A stretch of DNA of 37,463 nucleotides from Demequina rhizosphaerae. GTDB lineage: Bacteria; Actinomycetota; Actinomycetes; Actinomycetales; Demequinaceae. The notes below the pieces were generated by a model, which saw only the letters and a program-made list of their open reading frames with translations, did no database searches and had not been told where the DNA came from. Positions 7,871 through 14,740 of this stretch are shown here, in pieces. The DNA lies in contig NZ_BBMC01000013.1 of NCBI RefSeq assembly GCF_000971255.1, positions 1 to 37,463 on the forward strand, read 5' to 3'. The translations under genes and the position numbers were made by a program. Numbering within the stretch: the first letter of the stretch is position 1; the number at the start of each line of letters is the position of its first letter.

Positions 7871-8749
7871 ATGATCGATGTCGAGCGCCTGCTCATCCTC
7901 CGCGAGGTCTCCCGTCACGGCTCGAAGGCCGCGGCCGCACGCGCGCTCCAGCTGAGCGAGCCGACGGTCGCGCATCACCTCCGCGCGCTCGAGCGGCGCG
8001 CGGGCGTCCCGCTCACCGTGCGCGCGGGGCGCGTCACGCGCCTCACGCCCACCGGACAGGCACTGCTCCAGCATGCCGACGCGATCGCCGCGAGCCTCGA
8101 GGACGCGGAACGATGCCTGCACCGCCACTCCGACCTCCAGGTGGGCCACCTCCGCATCGCGGCGTTCACGTCCTTCTGCGCGACCGTGCTGCCGCGCCCC
8201 CTCGCACAGTTCGCGAGCACCTACCCCGGGGTCGAGATCGGGCTCGAGGAGACGGAGACGGACCCCGCGCTGGACCTCCTGCGCGGCGGCGCGGCGGACC
8301 TGGTGATCGGGTTCTCGGACTCGGCGACCCCGCCGCCGGAGGACCTCCCCACCACCCCGCTGGGCCGCGACGAGTACCTCGCGATCCTGCCGGAGACGCA
8401 CCCGCTCGCGTCCCGCGCCGTCATCGACATGGGAGCGCTTGCCGACGAGCGGTGGATCTCCGGCTGCATCCGCTGCCGCACGCACCTCGTCACGCACGCG
8501 GAGGAGGCGGGCTTCGTGCCCAACATCGCGTTCGTCACGGAGGACTACATCGCCGCGCAGCGGCTCATCGCGGAGGGCCTCGGCGTGGCCCTGCTCACGC
8601 GCATGGCCCTCGACGCGAGCCCGGCGATCCCGGGCATCGTCGCGATCCCCACGCGACCCGACACGTACCGCGACATCTTCCTGGCGCTGCCGCGGGACGC
8701 CGCTCCGGCGGCAGAGGCGTTCGCGAGCCTGCTGGTCACCGGGCTGTAG
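7871..8749 (+). CDS. LysR-family transcriptional regulator
   Basis: A 292 aa regulator. The N-terminal winged helix-turn-helix (about 1-60: LREVSRHGSKAAAARALQLSEPTVAHHLRALER) is followed by the periplasmic-binding-like effector domain (about 92-290). The latter contains GHLRIAAFTSFCATVLP, GGAADLVIGF and AEGLGVALLTRMAL. It most likely autoregulates and controls the divergent PLP enzyme through the operator at 7842-7862. Four cysteines, in SFCATV, AERCLH and CIRC, are unusual for the family; a redox or metal role is only a guess. Confidence 0.92.
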   Translation: MIDVERLLILREVSRHGSKAAAARALQLSEPTVAHHLRALERRAGVPLTVRAGRVTRLTPTGQALLQHADAIAASLEDAERCLHRHSDLQVGHLRIAAFTSFCATVLPRPLAQFASTYPGVEIGLEETETDPALDLLRGGAADLVIGFSDSATPPPEDLPTTPLGRDEYLAILPETHPLASRAVIDMGALADERWISGCIRCRTHLVTHAEEAGFVPNIAFVTEDYIAAQRLIAEGLGVALLTRMALDASPAIPGIVAIPTRPDTYRDIFLALPRDAAPAAEAFASLLVTGL

Positions 8750-8754
8750 ACGAC

Positions 8755-8792
8755 CGCGAGGCCCCGGTGTTGGCAGTCACCAGGGCCTCGCG
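8755..8792. terminator. strong hairpin after the LysR gene
   Basis: CGCGAGGCCC (8755-8764) pairs with GGGCCTCGCG (8783-8792). After one mismatch the stem continues as GGTG/CACC, giving about 14 bp in total. No U-tract follows on either strand. The loop carries TTGGCAG, which recurs in the loop of the next hairpin (8801-8826). Confidence 0.6.
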
Positions 8793-8834
8793 TGATGGTC
8801 GGGGCGGCGTTGGCAGCCGTCGCCCCGGGGGGGG

Positions 8835-8991
8835 GAGCCGAGAGGCGTCCACGGCCTCGCTCCGGACCGGCGGACCGGTCATCAGACCCGGAGCTCACCG
8901 GCCGCGGTCCAGTCGGGCCCTCGGGGAGGTGTCGAGGGCTGTCGACACGGGGTGGACAGCGGAGCCGGCGACCATGGGCGCCTCTCGGCTC
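8835..8991. repeat. 17-bp inverted repeat enclosing 123 bp
   Basis: The arm at 8835-8851 begins GAGCCGAGAGGCG. The arm at 8975-8991 ends CGCCTCTCGGCTC. They pair over 17 bp with a single G-U. The arm sequence also resembles the leader GAACCGAGAGG shared by the genes starting at 11054 and 12450. Confidence 0.7.
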
Positions 8992-9022
8992 AGAGCCCTG
9001 GGGGCTTGGGCTCATGACATCC

Positions 9023-9056
9023 ATACAACCGTCGGTTGCTGGGAGAAGCCTGGGAG
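9023..9056 (-). promoter_or_regulatory. candidate response-regulator site A and promoter
   Basis: CTGGGAG at 9039-9045 and again at 9050-9056 on the plus strand gives an exact direct repeat with an 11-bp period. On the minus strand it is followed after 10 nt by TTGTAT. Spacing and orientation equal those of site B before the 12450 gene. Confidence 0.4.
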
Positions 9057-9100
9057 CGGAGCGAGAGGTCTCGGGGAACCCGCCCGCACCCCCGCGGACG

Positions 9101-9197
9101 CGACAGTGCGCACGGATCTCGCGGCGACGCACCGGGCGGAACCCCTGGAAGGGGAGGGTTCCGCGGCGTGTCGCAACGGATTCCGTGCGCACTGTCG
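9101..9197. repeat. 97-bp long palindromic element
   Basis: CGACAGTGCGCACGGA (9101-9116) and its exact reverse complement (9182-9197) form a 16-bp outer stem. Inside, GCGAC/GTCGC and GGAACCC/GGGTTCC pair, so almost the whole element folds. It could be a REP/BIME-like element, a cruciform, or an extra terminator of the leftward operon. Confidence 0.65.
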
Positions 9198-9205
9198 GGT
9201 GGGGT

Positions 9206-9227
9206 GGGCGGCGGCTGCGGGCCGCCC
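9206..9227 (-). terminator. hairpin directly after the beta-repeat lipoprotein gene
   Basis: GGGCGGC (9206-9212) and GCCGCCC (9221-9227) form a 7-bp GC stem with an 8-nt loop, 3 nt beyond the stop codon. Confidence 0.45.
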
Positions 9228-9230
9228 GGG

Positions 9231-11054
9231 TCAGTCGGCCGTCAGGGTGCCGAGCTCGTCGCCGCCGCTCACCTGCCCGTCGGTGACGAGGCCGCCGAAG
9301 TCGTCGCCCGTCACGGTCGCGTCGGCGATCACGGTGTAGGTCTCGCCGGAGACCACGTCGGTGGTCGACAGCACGATCGCCTGCGCCACCTTGGAGGTGG
9401 TGAACGATGCGACGAAGTCGCCGTCCGCATCGGTCACCGTGAGCACCGTGCCCTCGGCGAGCTGCGACTGGAAGCCGATGCTCAGCACGCCCTGGCCGTC
9501 CGCGGTGGGCGCCTCGAACATGCCCGACGAGCCGGACGCGAGCAGCGTGCCGCCCGAGATGGTGAACTCGCCGGAGACGTCGACCGCCCCGTTGCCGCTG
9601 TTGGTCGGCCCCTCGACCACGACCGTGCCGCCGGTCATCACGGCGTCGCCGTTCGAGTCGAGGCCGTCGCCGTCCGCGTCGATGTACCAGGTGCCGCCGG
9701 AGATCTCGAGCTCGAGGCCCTCCTCCGCCTGCTCCATGCCGCCGCCCATGCCGCCGCCGCCCGCGATGGTGGTCACGTCGATGGCGCCGTCGGTGGACGA
9801 TGCGGTGGTCGTGTACGCGGCGGTGGTCGCCGTCGTGCCGGTCGTCGAGGCGGTGTCGTCGGTCGACGAGCTGCTCGGCGCCGCGCCCGGGCCGCCGGAC
9901 TGGCGGTCGCGACCGCCGCCCATGCCGCCGCCGACGTCGGCGCTGCCGTCGCCCGCGGTCGAGCCCGAGCCGGAGCTCACGTTGAAGCCGTCGTCGGAGG
10001 CCACGATGGTGCCGTCGCCGCCCGTGAGACGGATGAGGCGGCCCTCGAGCCCCTCGTAGGACTGGGTGATGTCGACGGTGCCGTCGGCGATGCGCAGCAC
10101 GCCCTTGGTGGTGATGCCGTCGTCGTCCGCCGCGATCGTGATGTCGCCGCCCTCGACCATGGCCTGGTAGTACGCGTCGATGCCGTCCACGCCGGCGGTG
10201 ATGTCGAGCGTGCCGCCGGAGATCCACGCGACGCCCACGGGCACGCCGTCGTCGTTCGCCATGTTCTCGTTGTCGGCCTTGAGCCCATCGCCGCCCGCGT
10301 CGACCGTGATGTCGCCGTCGAGGACCACAAGGTAGTCCTTGCCGCGGATGCCGTCGTCGGTCGCGGTCACGTTGATGGTGCCGGAGTCGATGACGAGGCC
10401 GTCCTTGGAGGTGATCCCGTCGTTGGCGACGCCGTTGACGGTGAGCGAGCCGTCGCCGGTGATCCACATGTCGGCGCGGGAGAACAGCGCGGCGTTGGGG
10501 CCGTCGTAGTCCTCGTCGGTGCTCGCGGTCGCGTCGGCGGCGTCGGACAGGCTGTTGGTGGACCCGTCGGCGAGCAGGATGATCACCTCGTCGGCGTCCT
10601 CGATGTCGAGCGCGCCGGTGCCCTCCGCGGTGATGTCGACGCCGTCGAGGATGAGGGTGACGTCCTTGTCGTCCGTCGCGACCACGACCTGGCCGGCGGA
10701 CAGGGTGCCGCTGAGGCGGTAGACGCCGCCGTCCGTGATGGTGACGGTGTCGCCGTCGACCGTGTAGCCGTCGCCCGCGGCGGTGGCGCCGTCCGCGAGC
10801 GCGATGTCCACGGCGGAGGACTCGTCGACGTTCAGGTCCTCGTCCTTGACGTCGAGGTCCGCGTAGGTGACCTCGGTGAACTCGCCGCTCGCCGCGGCTG
10901 TCGAGGAGGTGCTGGTGGTCGAGTCCTCGCTCTGCGTGGTGCCGGTGGTGCCGGTGGCGGTGTCCTCGGTCGAGGTCGCCGCGTCGGTCGAGCAGCCGGC
11001 GAGGAGCAGGGAGCCGGCGAGGATGCCGGCGAAGACGGTGGTGGGCTTGCGCAT
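9231..11054 (-). CDS. Cthe_2159-like carbohydrate-binding domain lipoprotein
   Basis: A 607 aa exported lipoprotein. The signal peptide ends in lipobox LLAGC with Cys21, then a Thr/Ser/Asp-rich linker runs to about 60. The rest is built from short repeating turns of a right-handed parallel beta-helix: GTINVTATDDGIRGKDYL, GDITVDAGGDGLKADNE, GGTLDITAGVDGIDAYYQ, GDITIAADDDGITTKGVL. This DDGI(x)-rich pattern is typical of the Cthe_2159 family (PF14262), described as calcium- and acidic-polysaccharide-binding. A low-complexity Ser/Gly/Thr insert sits at about 425-500. It is the third gene of an operon with DUF4956 and VTC-domain genes, so it may bind or organise the polymer they handle. SD leader GAACCGAGAGGCG precedes ATG 11054. 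Exact ligand unknown. Confidence 0.87.
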   Translation of the reverse strand: MRKPTTVFAGILAGSLLLAGCSTDAATSTEDTATGTTGTTQSEDSTTSTSSTAAASGEFTEVTYADLDVKDEDLNVDESSAVDIALADGATAAGDGYTVDGDTVTITDGGVYRLSGTLSAGQVVVATDDKDVTLILDGVDITAEGTGALDIEDADEVIILLADGSTNSLSDAADATASTDEDYDGPNAALFSRADMWITGDGSLTVNGVANDGITSKDGLVIDSGTINVTATDDGIRGKDYLVVLDGDITVDAGGDGLKADNENMANDDGVPVGVAWISGGTLDITAGVDGIDAYYQAMVEGGDITIAADDDGITTKGVLRIADGTVDITQSYEGLEGRLIRLTGGDGTIVASDDGFNVSSGSGSTAGDGSADVGGGMGGGRDRQSGGPGAAPSSSSTDDTASTTGTTATTAAYTTTASSTDGAIDVTTIAGGGGMGGGMEQAEEGLELEISGGTWYIDADGDGLDSNGDAVMTGGTVVVEGPTNSGNGAVDVSGEFTISGGTLLASGSSGMFEAPTADGQGVLSIGFQSQLAEGTVLTVTDADGDFVASFTTSKVAQAIVLSTTDVVSGETYTVIADATVTGDDFGGLVTDGQVSGGDELGTLTAD

Positions 11055-11060
11055 GGGGAA

Positions 11061-11073
11061 CGCCTCTCGGTTC
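11061..11073 (-). promoter_or_regulatory. shared leader with Shine-Dalgarno, lipoprotein gene
   Basis: GAACCGAGAGGCG on the minus strand, ending 6 nt before ATG 11054. Its first 11 bases recur before the first gene of the operon (12456-12466), and a near copy occurs at 8979-8991. Confidence 0.55.
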
Positions 11074-11839
11074 AGGCCGCGAGCGCGGCAGCGTGGGTCA
11101 GGTGCCGGCGCAGCGTGCGGGACCAGCGGTTGGCCGGGAGCCCGGGCCGCAGCGCGGCGAGCGTGGTGCAGTACTTGGAGACGCGCGTGGGGCGCACGCC
11201 GCGCGCCCAGAGGGCCCGGTCGACGTCGCCGGCCCGCAGCGAGGACTTGGTCTCGACGATGAGCGCGCCGCCGAAGCCGATCCGCTCGCCGTCGGTGCCG
11301 ATGCCCACGACATCGCGGTCGATCGTCACGCGGGCGCCGTCGGCGACCAGGGTGGAGCGCTGGTAGCGGGTGGTGAGGACCGGGCTGAGCCGGTCCACCG
11401 CGAGCCCGACCTCGGGGAAGGACGCGACGAACTCGCGTGCCTCGCCGTCGAGCTCGCCGCCGCGGGCGACGTCCTCGGCGATCCACTCGCGGTGCTTGAC
11501 GGTCTCCCCCTTGGGGGACCGCAGCTTCACCTCGATCGCGCGGCCGCCGGTGTCGAGGTACTCGCGGGTGCGCACCTTGTAGCGGGACGGGCGGCGCCGT
11601 GCCGCATCACGGTAGGACTCGAGCTCCGGGGTGTCGTAGTAGACCGACGCGTAGCCGAAGGCCCGCTCGCCGTCGATCTCGAGGGCCCGCAGGCCGTCCA
11701 CGGCGCCCATGACGTCGGCCCACACGGCCGGCGAGACGATGTACTTGCGGTCGACGCGGGTGAGCAGCGCGGCCTCGCTCTCGAGCTCGGCCAGGCTCAC
11801 GGCCGGCAGCGCCGCCAGGCGCTCCTCCCAGGCGGTCAT
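11072..11839 (-). CDS. VTC-type polyphosphate polymerase domain protein
   Basis: A 255 aa cytoplasmic protein of the VTC/triphosphate-tunnel-metalloenzyme fold, the catalytic fold of yeast polyphosphate polymerase Vtc4. Visible tunnel residues are Arg28 and Lys32 (RVDRKYIV), Tyr68-Asp69 (YYDTPE), the basic set Arg86, Lys88, Arg90, Arg92 (RYKVRTREY), Glu103 and Lys105 (EVKLRSPKGE), Arg159, Glu196 and Lys198 (ETKSS), and Lys222 (SKYC). Polymerase chemistry is inferred from these; the substrate may not be polyphosphate. It overlaps the upstream DUF4956 gene by 4 nt (ATGA) and lies 17 nt from the lipoprotein gene, a coupled operon. DUF4956/VTC pairs recur in bacteria, often with CotH-type proteins; none is in this window. 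Confidence 0.9.
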   Translation of the reverse strand: MTAWEERLAALPAVSLAELESEAALLTRVDRKYIVSPAVWADVMGAVDGLRALEIDGERAFGYASVYYDTPELESYRDAARRRPSRYKVRTREYLDTGGRAIEVKLRSPKGETVKHREWIAEDVARGGELDGEAREFVASFPEVGLAVDRLSPVLTTRYQRSTLVADGARVTIDRDVVGIGTDGERIGFGGALIVETKSSLRAGDVDRALWARGVRPTRVSKYCTTLAALRPGLPANRWSRTLRRHLTHAAALAA

Positions 11840-12450
11840 CGCGGCACCTCGGTGGTGGAGGGGCGTGCGGCGATGCGGTCATCGAGCGGGGCGGGGGCGG
11901 GGGCGTCGGCGTCGACCGTGTAGCGGACGTCGACCACGGTGGACTCGTTGAGGAGGTCGACCTTGCGGATGTTGATGCGGTCGATGCGCGCACCGAGCAG
12001 AAGCGACAGGTGGTTGCGGGCCTCCTCCTCGGTGGTGAAGGCCTGGTCGAGCACCATCTGCTGCTGGCGGCTGCGCGAGAACAGGCGCGGGTGGTCGCCC
12101 GCGAAGATCACGCCGAGGAGCACGGCCATGAGCGTGAAGCTCAGCGTCGGCGACAGCGCCGGGAAGCCGCCGAGGAGACCGAGCGCGATCGCGGTGAAGT
12201 AGTACGCGATCTCGGCGTGGTCCATCTCGGTGGAACGCAGGCGGATGATCGACAGCACCGCGAAGATGCCCATGCCGAAGCCGAGCGAGATGTCCGCGTT
12301 GGTCATCGCGTACGTGACGCCCATGACGCCCACGTTGATCGACAGGAACGCGACGATGAGGTCACGGCGCCGGTGGCGCGGGAAGTACAGGCCGAAGACG
12401 AGGAGCGCGACGGCGACAAGGTCCGCGGCGATGAAGGCGTAGTAGGGCAT
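11836..12450 (-). CDS. DUF4956 membrane protein
   Basis: A 204 aa protein. Its first 115 residues hold about four hydrophobic helices (AADLVAVALLVFGLYF, LIVAFLSINVGVMGVTYAM, FGMGIFAVLSIIRL, ALGLLGGFPAL). A soluble C-terminal domain of about 85 residues follows. The stretch GFGMGIFAVLSIIRLRSTEMDHAEIAYYF is the conserved DUF4956 core. The biochemical role is not established. Its constant pairing with VTC-domain genes suggests it forms the membrane platform or channel for the polymerase product. It is the first gene of the operon, with SD GAGAGG 5 nt before ATG, and ends overlapping the VTC gene. Confidence 0.9.
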   Translation of the reverse strand: MPYYAFIAADLVAVALLVFGLYFPRHRRRDLIVAFLSINVGVMGVTYAMTNADISLGFGMGIFAVLSIIRLRSTEMDHAEIAYYFTAIALGLLGGFPALSPTLSFTLMAVLLGVIFAGDHPRLFSRSRQQQMVLDQAFTTEEEARNHLSLLLGARIDRINIRKVDLLNESTVVDVRYTVDADAPAPAPLDDRIAARPSTTEVPR

Positions 12451-12455
12451 GGTGA

Positions 12456-12466
12456 CCTCTCGGTTC
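12456..12466 (-). promoter_or_regulatory. shared leader with Shine-Dalgarno, DUF4956 gene
   Basis: GAACCGAGAGG on the minus strand, ending 5 nt before the start codon; identical over 11 bases to the leader of the lipoprotein gene. Confidence 0.55.
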
Positions 12467-12506
12467 TGGGGCGTCGGATCGGCGTCCTTGGCCGATGTTC
12501 ACCTCG

Positions 12507-12540
12507 AGTTAACCTGCCTGACCTGGGAGAACACTGAGAG
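12507..12540 (-). promoter_or_regulatory. polymer operon promoter with response-regulator site B
   Basis: The plus strand has CTGGGAG (12523-12529) and CTGAGAG (12534-12540), an 11-bp-period repeat with one mismatch. On the minus strand a -10-like TTAACT (12507-12512) follows after 10 nt, so the repeat covers the -35 position, as expected for an OmpR-type activator. Confidence 0.45.
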
Positions 12541-12578
12541 CAGGCACGGGGGTTGCTGGGGGCGCAGGTCCGGGCCCA

Positions 12579-12623
12579 CGCCCAGGGTCCTCCCAGCAAA
12601 CCGTGAGGATGTGCGGCGATACT
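12579..12623 (+). promoter_or_regulatory. two-component promoter with response-regulator site C
   Basis: CGCCCAG (12579-12585) and CTCCCAG (12590-12596) are the same repeat, inverted, with an 11-bp period. -10 GATACT (12618-12623) lies 6 nt before ATG 12630, giving a leaderless mRNA. The gap from repeat to -10 is 21 nt, one helical turn more than at site B. CTGGG (12556-12560) and CCCAG (12592-12596) can also pair as an inverted repeat. Confidence 0.5.
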
Positions 12624-12629
12624 GGGGCC

Positions 12630-13313
12630 ATGGCTGAACGACGCATCCTCGTGGTCGACGACGAGGACAACCTCCGCATGATGCTCTGTGCCGCCCTCCG
12701 CTACGAGGGCTACGAGGTCATGGACGCGAGCGACGGCCAGGCCGGCCTCAAGGCCGTGCGCGAGCTGCGCCCCGACCTCATCGTGCTCGACGTGATGATG
12801 CCCGGGCTCGACGGCTTCGCGGTGACGCGCCGCCTGCGCGAGTCCGGCGACCGCACGCCGATCATCTTCCTCACCGCGCGCGACAGCGCGAAGGACAAGG
12901 TCGAGGGCCTCACCATCGGCGGCGACGACTACCTCCAGAAGCCGTTCAACCTCGACGAGCTGGTCGCGCGGGTCGAGGCCGTGTCGCGCCGTGTCGAGCA
13001 CGCGCCCAGCGCCTCCGACATCTACCGCGTCGCGGACCTCGAGCTCGACGACGTCGCCCACCGCGTCACCCGCGGCGGCGAGGAGATCCAGCTCTCCCCG
13101 ACCGAGTACAACCTGCTGCGCCACCTCATGCAGAACACCGGCCGCGTGCTGTCGCGCGGCCAGCTGCTCGAGGGCGTGTGGGGCTACTCGCGCGACGACG
13201 ACCCGGGCGTCGTCGAGACGTACATCGGCTACGTGCGCCGCAAGGTCGACTCGCACGAGCCGAAGCTCATCCACACGGTGCGTGGGGTGGGCTACACGCT
13301 GAGGGTGTCGTGA
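12630..13313 (+). CDS. OmpR-family response regulator
   Basis: A 227 aa two-component regulator. The receiver domain (about 5-118) has the acidic pocket VVDDEDN, phospho-acceptor Asp54 in DLIVLDVMMPG, the conserved Thr in FLTARD and Lys in LQKPF. A winged-helix DNA-binding domain (about 135-227) includes RVLSRGQLLEGVWGY and YIGYVRRKVD. It overlaps the kinase gene by 4 nt (GTGA). The 11-bp direct repeats at 12523-12540 and 12579-12596 are its likely sites, so it should control the divergent DUF4956 operon and itself. The family resembles actinobacterial TcrX/TrcR-like regulators; the signal is unknown. Confidence 0.95.
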   Translation: MAERRILVVDDEDNLRMMLCAALRYEGYEVMDASDGQAGLKAVRELRPDLIVLDVMMPGLDGFAVTRRLRESGDRTPIIFLTARDSAKDKVEGLTIGGDDYLQKPFNLDELVARVEAVSRRVEHAPSASDIYRVADLELDDVAHRVTRGGEEIQLSPTEYNLLRHLMQNTGRVLSRGQLLEGVWGYSRDDDPGVVETYIGYVRRKVDSHEPKLIHTVRGVGYTLRVS

Positions 13314-14740
13314 CGGCCCGCGCCGGGCTGACGCTTCGCTCCCGTGTCCTGATCGGCCTCGGCGCGATCGCGGCGATCGCCCTCGGCATCGCGTTCATCG
13401 TCACCGTGGTGACCCACACGTTCCTGGTCGGGCAGCTCGACGACCGCCTCGCATCGTCCTCCGAGACCATCGGCTCGCGGGGCGAGCCGCGGCTCGCCCT
13501 CGAGTGCGGATCCGGCGGCTCCGATGCGGCGGACACCGACGGCGACCGGCCGTCGGACGTGTTCCGCGGCTTCGTCGACCTCGCCGGCAACTGCTACGTC
13601 TTCTACACGCCGAACACCGTCGACGCCGACAACACGTCGCCGGTCTTCGACGACGCGACGATGCCCACGAGCGGCGCCGTGCACATGACCGTGCCCGCCT
13701 CGGACGGCGACGGGAAGTACCGCGTGCTCGCGCGGGCCACGAGCTTCGGCACCGACATCACGGCGCTGCCGATGGACGACGTCGAGGACACCACCCGCCG
13801 CCTCGTCCTCATCGAGGGACTCGGCCTCCTCGCCATCCTCGGCGGCCTCGTCGCCGTCGCCTGGTTCGTCATCTCCCTCGGCGTGAACCCCATGCGCCGC
13901 ATGGTCGACGCCTCCAAGCAGATCGCCACCGGCGACCTCGACGTCCGCCTCGAGGGCGCGGGCCACGGCAGCGAGTCCGGCGAGCTCGCCTCGTCGCTCA
14001 ACACCATGGTCGACACGCTCACGGACGCGCTCGACGAGCGCCAGCGCTCGGAGGCGCGCCTCCGCGAGTTCGTCGCCGACGCCTCGCACGAGCTGCGCAC
14101 CCCGCTCACCACGGTCCTCGGGTACGCCGAGCTGTACCGCCGCGGCGCCCTGGCGCGCGACGAGGACGTGGCGGACGCGTGGACGCGCACCGAGGCGGAG
14201 GCCGGACGCATGCGCCGGCTCGTCGAGGACATGCTCGAGCTCGCGCGCTACGACGCCGAGCCGCAGCTGTCGCCCATCCGCCTCGACCTCGCGCACGTGT
14301 GCGGAGAGGTCGTGCGCGACGCGACGGCCGCCCGCGAGGGCGTGACCTTCACGCTGGACGCGCCCGAGCCCGTCACCATCGAGGGCGACCCCGACCGCCT
14401 GCGGCAGGCGATCATCAACGTCGTCACCAACGCGGCGGTGCACGGCGGCGACAACGTGACCGTGCGCGTGCGGCGCGACGATGCGGCGGCCCGGGTCGAG
14501 GTCGTGGACGACGGCCCCGGCATGGCCCCCGACGTGGCCGAGCGCGCGACCGAGCGGTTCGTGCGCGGCGACCAGTCGCGCACCCGCGCGACCGGCGGGT
14601 CCGGCCTCGGCCTCGCGATCACGGCCGCGATCGTGGCGGTGCACGGCGGCGCGCTCGAGGTCGACTCGGTCGAGGGCGACGGCACCACGGTCCGCATCAC
14701 GCTGCCGCTCGCGGCGGCGGAGGAGTCAGCCGGCGACTGA
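13310..14740 (+). CDS. sensor histidine kinase
   Basis: A 476 aa membrane kinase that should phosphorylate the regulator encoded just upstream. Membrane helix 1 is at about 14-36. An extracytoplasmic sensor domain follows (about 37-165), with Cys in LALECGSGG and GNCYVFY able to form a disulfide and many Asp residues (DAADTDGDRPSD, VDADNTS) that might bind cations. Helix 2 is at about 168-192. Then come HAMP, HisKA with His260 in DASHELRTPLTT, and HATPase_c with NVVTNAAVHGG (N box), DDGPGMAP (G1) and GGSGLGLAI (G2). It starts with GTG overlapping the previous stop. Its 3' end overlaps the convergent TetR gene by 15 nt. Confidence 0.95.
   Translation: MTARAGLTLRSRVLIGLGAIAAIALGIAFIVTVVTHTFLVGQLDDRLASSSETIGSRGEPRLALECGSGGSDAADTDGDRPSDVFRGFVDLAGNCYVFYTPNTVDADNTSPVFDDATMPTSGAVHMTVPASDGDGKYRVLARATSFGTDITALPMDDVEDTTRRLVLIEGLGLLAILGGLVAVAWFVISLGVNPMRRMVDASKQIATGDLDVRLEGAGHGSESGELASSLNTMVDTLTDALDERQRSEARLREFVADASHELRTPLTTVLGYAELYRRGALARDEDVADAWTRTEAEAGRMRRLVEDMLELARYDAEPQLSPIRLDLAHVCGEVVRDATAAREGVTFTLDAPEPVTIEGDPDRLRQAIINVVTNAAVHGGDNVTVRVRRDDAAARVEVVDDGPGMAPDVAERATERFVRGDQSRTRATGGSGLGLAITAAIVAVHGGALEVDSVEGDGTTVRITLPLAAAEESAGD

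Larger units (their letters stand above)
8755..9015 (-). ncRNA. candidate structured RNA in gene-free stretch 8750-9230
   Basis: A hypothesis, not a known RNA. Reading leftward, a -10-like TTGTAT (9023-9028) lies 10 nt from a response-regulator-type repeat (9039-9056). The transcript would hold: a GAGCCC/GGGCTC hairpin (8993-9013 region); a 17-bp long-range stem (8975-8991 with 8835-8851, one G-U); a GTGTCGA/TCGACAC hairpin (8929-8948); and two end hairpins (8801-8826, 8755-8792) sharing loop CTGCCAAC. The arm at 8835-8851 reads CGCCTCTCGG on this strand, complementary to the Shine-Dalgarno leader of the 9231-11054 gene. A 26-codon frame from ATG 8975 also exists, with no sign of being a real protein. 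Confidence 0.3.

Noticed and set aside
8826..8835. Run of nine or more G residues
   Set aside because: Could suggest a phase-variation tract or quadruplex, but it is in no coding frame or clear promoter, and a single G run cannot form a quadruplex by itself.
8895..8975. 26-codon frame with an SD-like GAGAGG on the minus strand
   Set aside because: The SD and ATG lie in the long inverted repeat, and the peptide shows no signal, membrane or conserved pattern. The leader mimic is better explained by RNA pairing.
8545..10467. A 640-codon open frame antisense to the lipoprotein gene, rich in Arg and His
   Set aside because: It is a shadow of the repetitive GAC/GGC coding pattern in a high-GC gene. 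Composition is unlike a protein, it crosses the LysR gene end, and no domain is seen. Many other long antisense frames were dropped for the same reason.
13310..13330. An upstream start for the kinase gene, giving 44 more codons
   Set aside because: That part would overlap the response regulator in another frame; the GTG at 13310 with the GTGA overlap is the normal coupled start.
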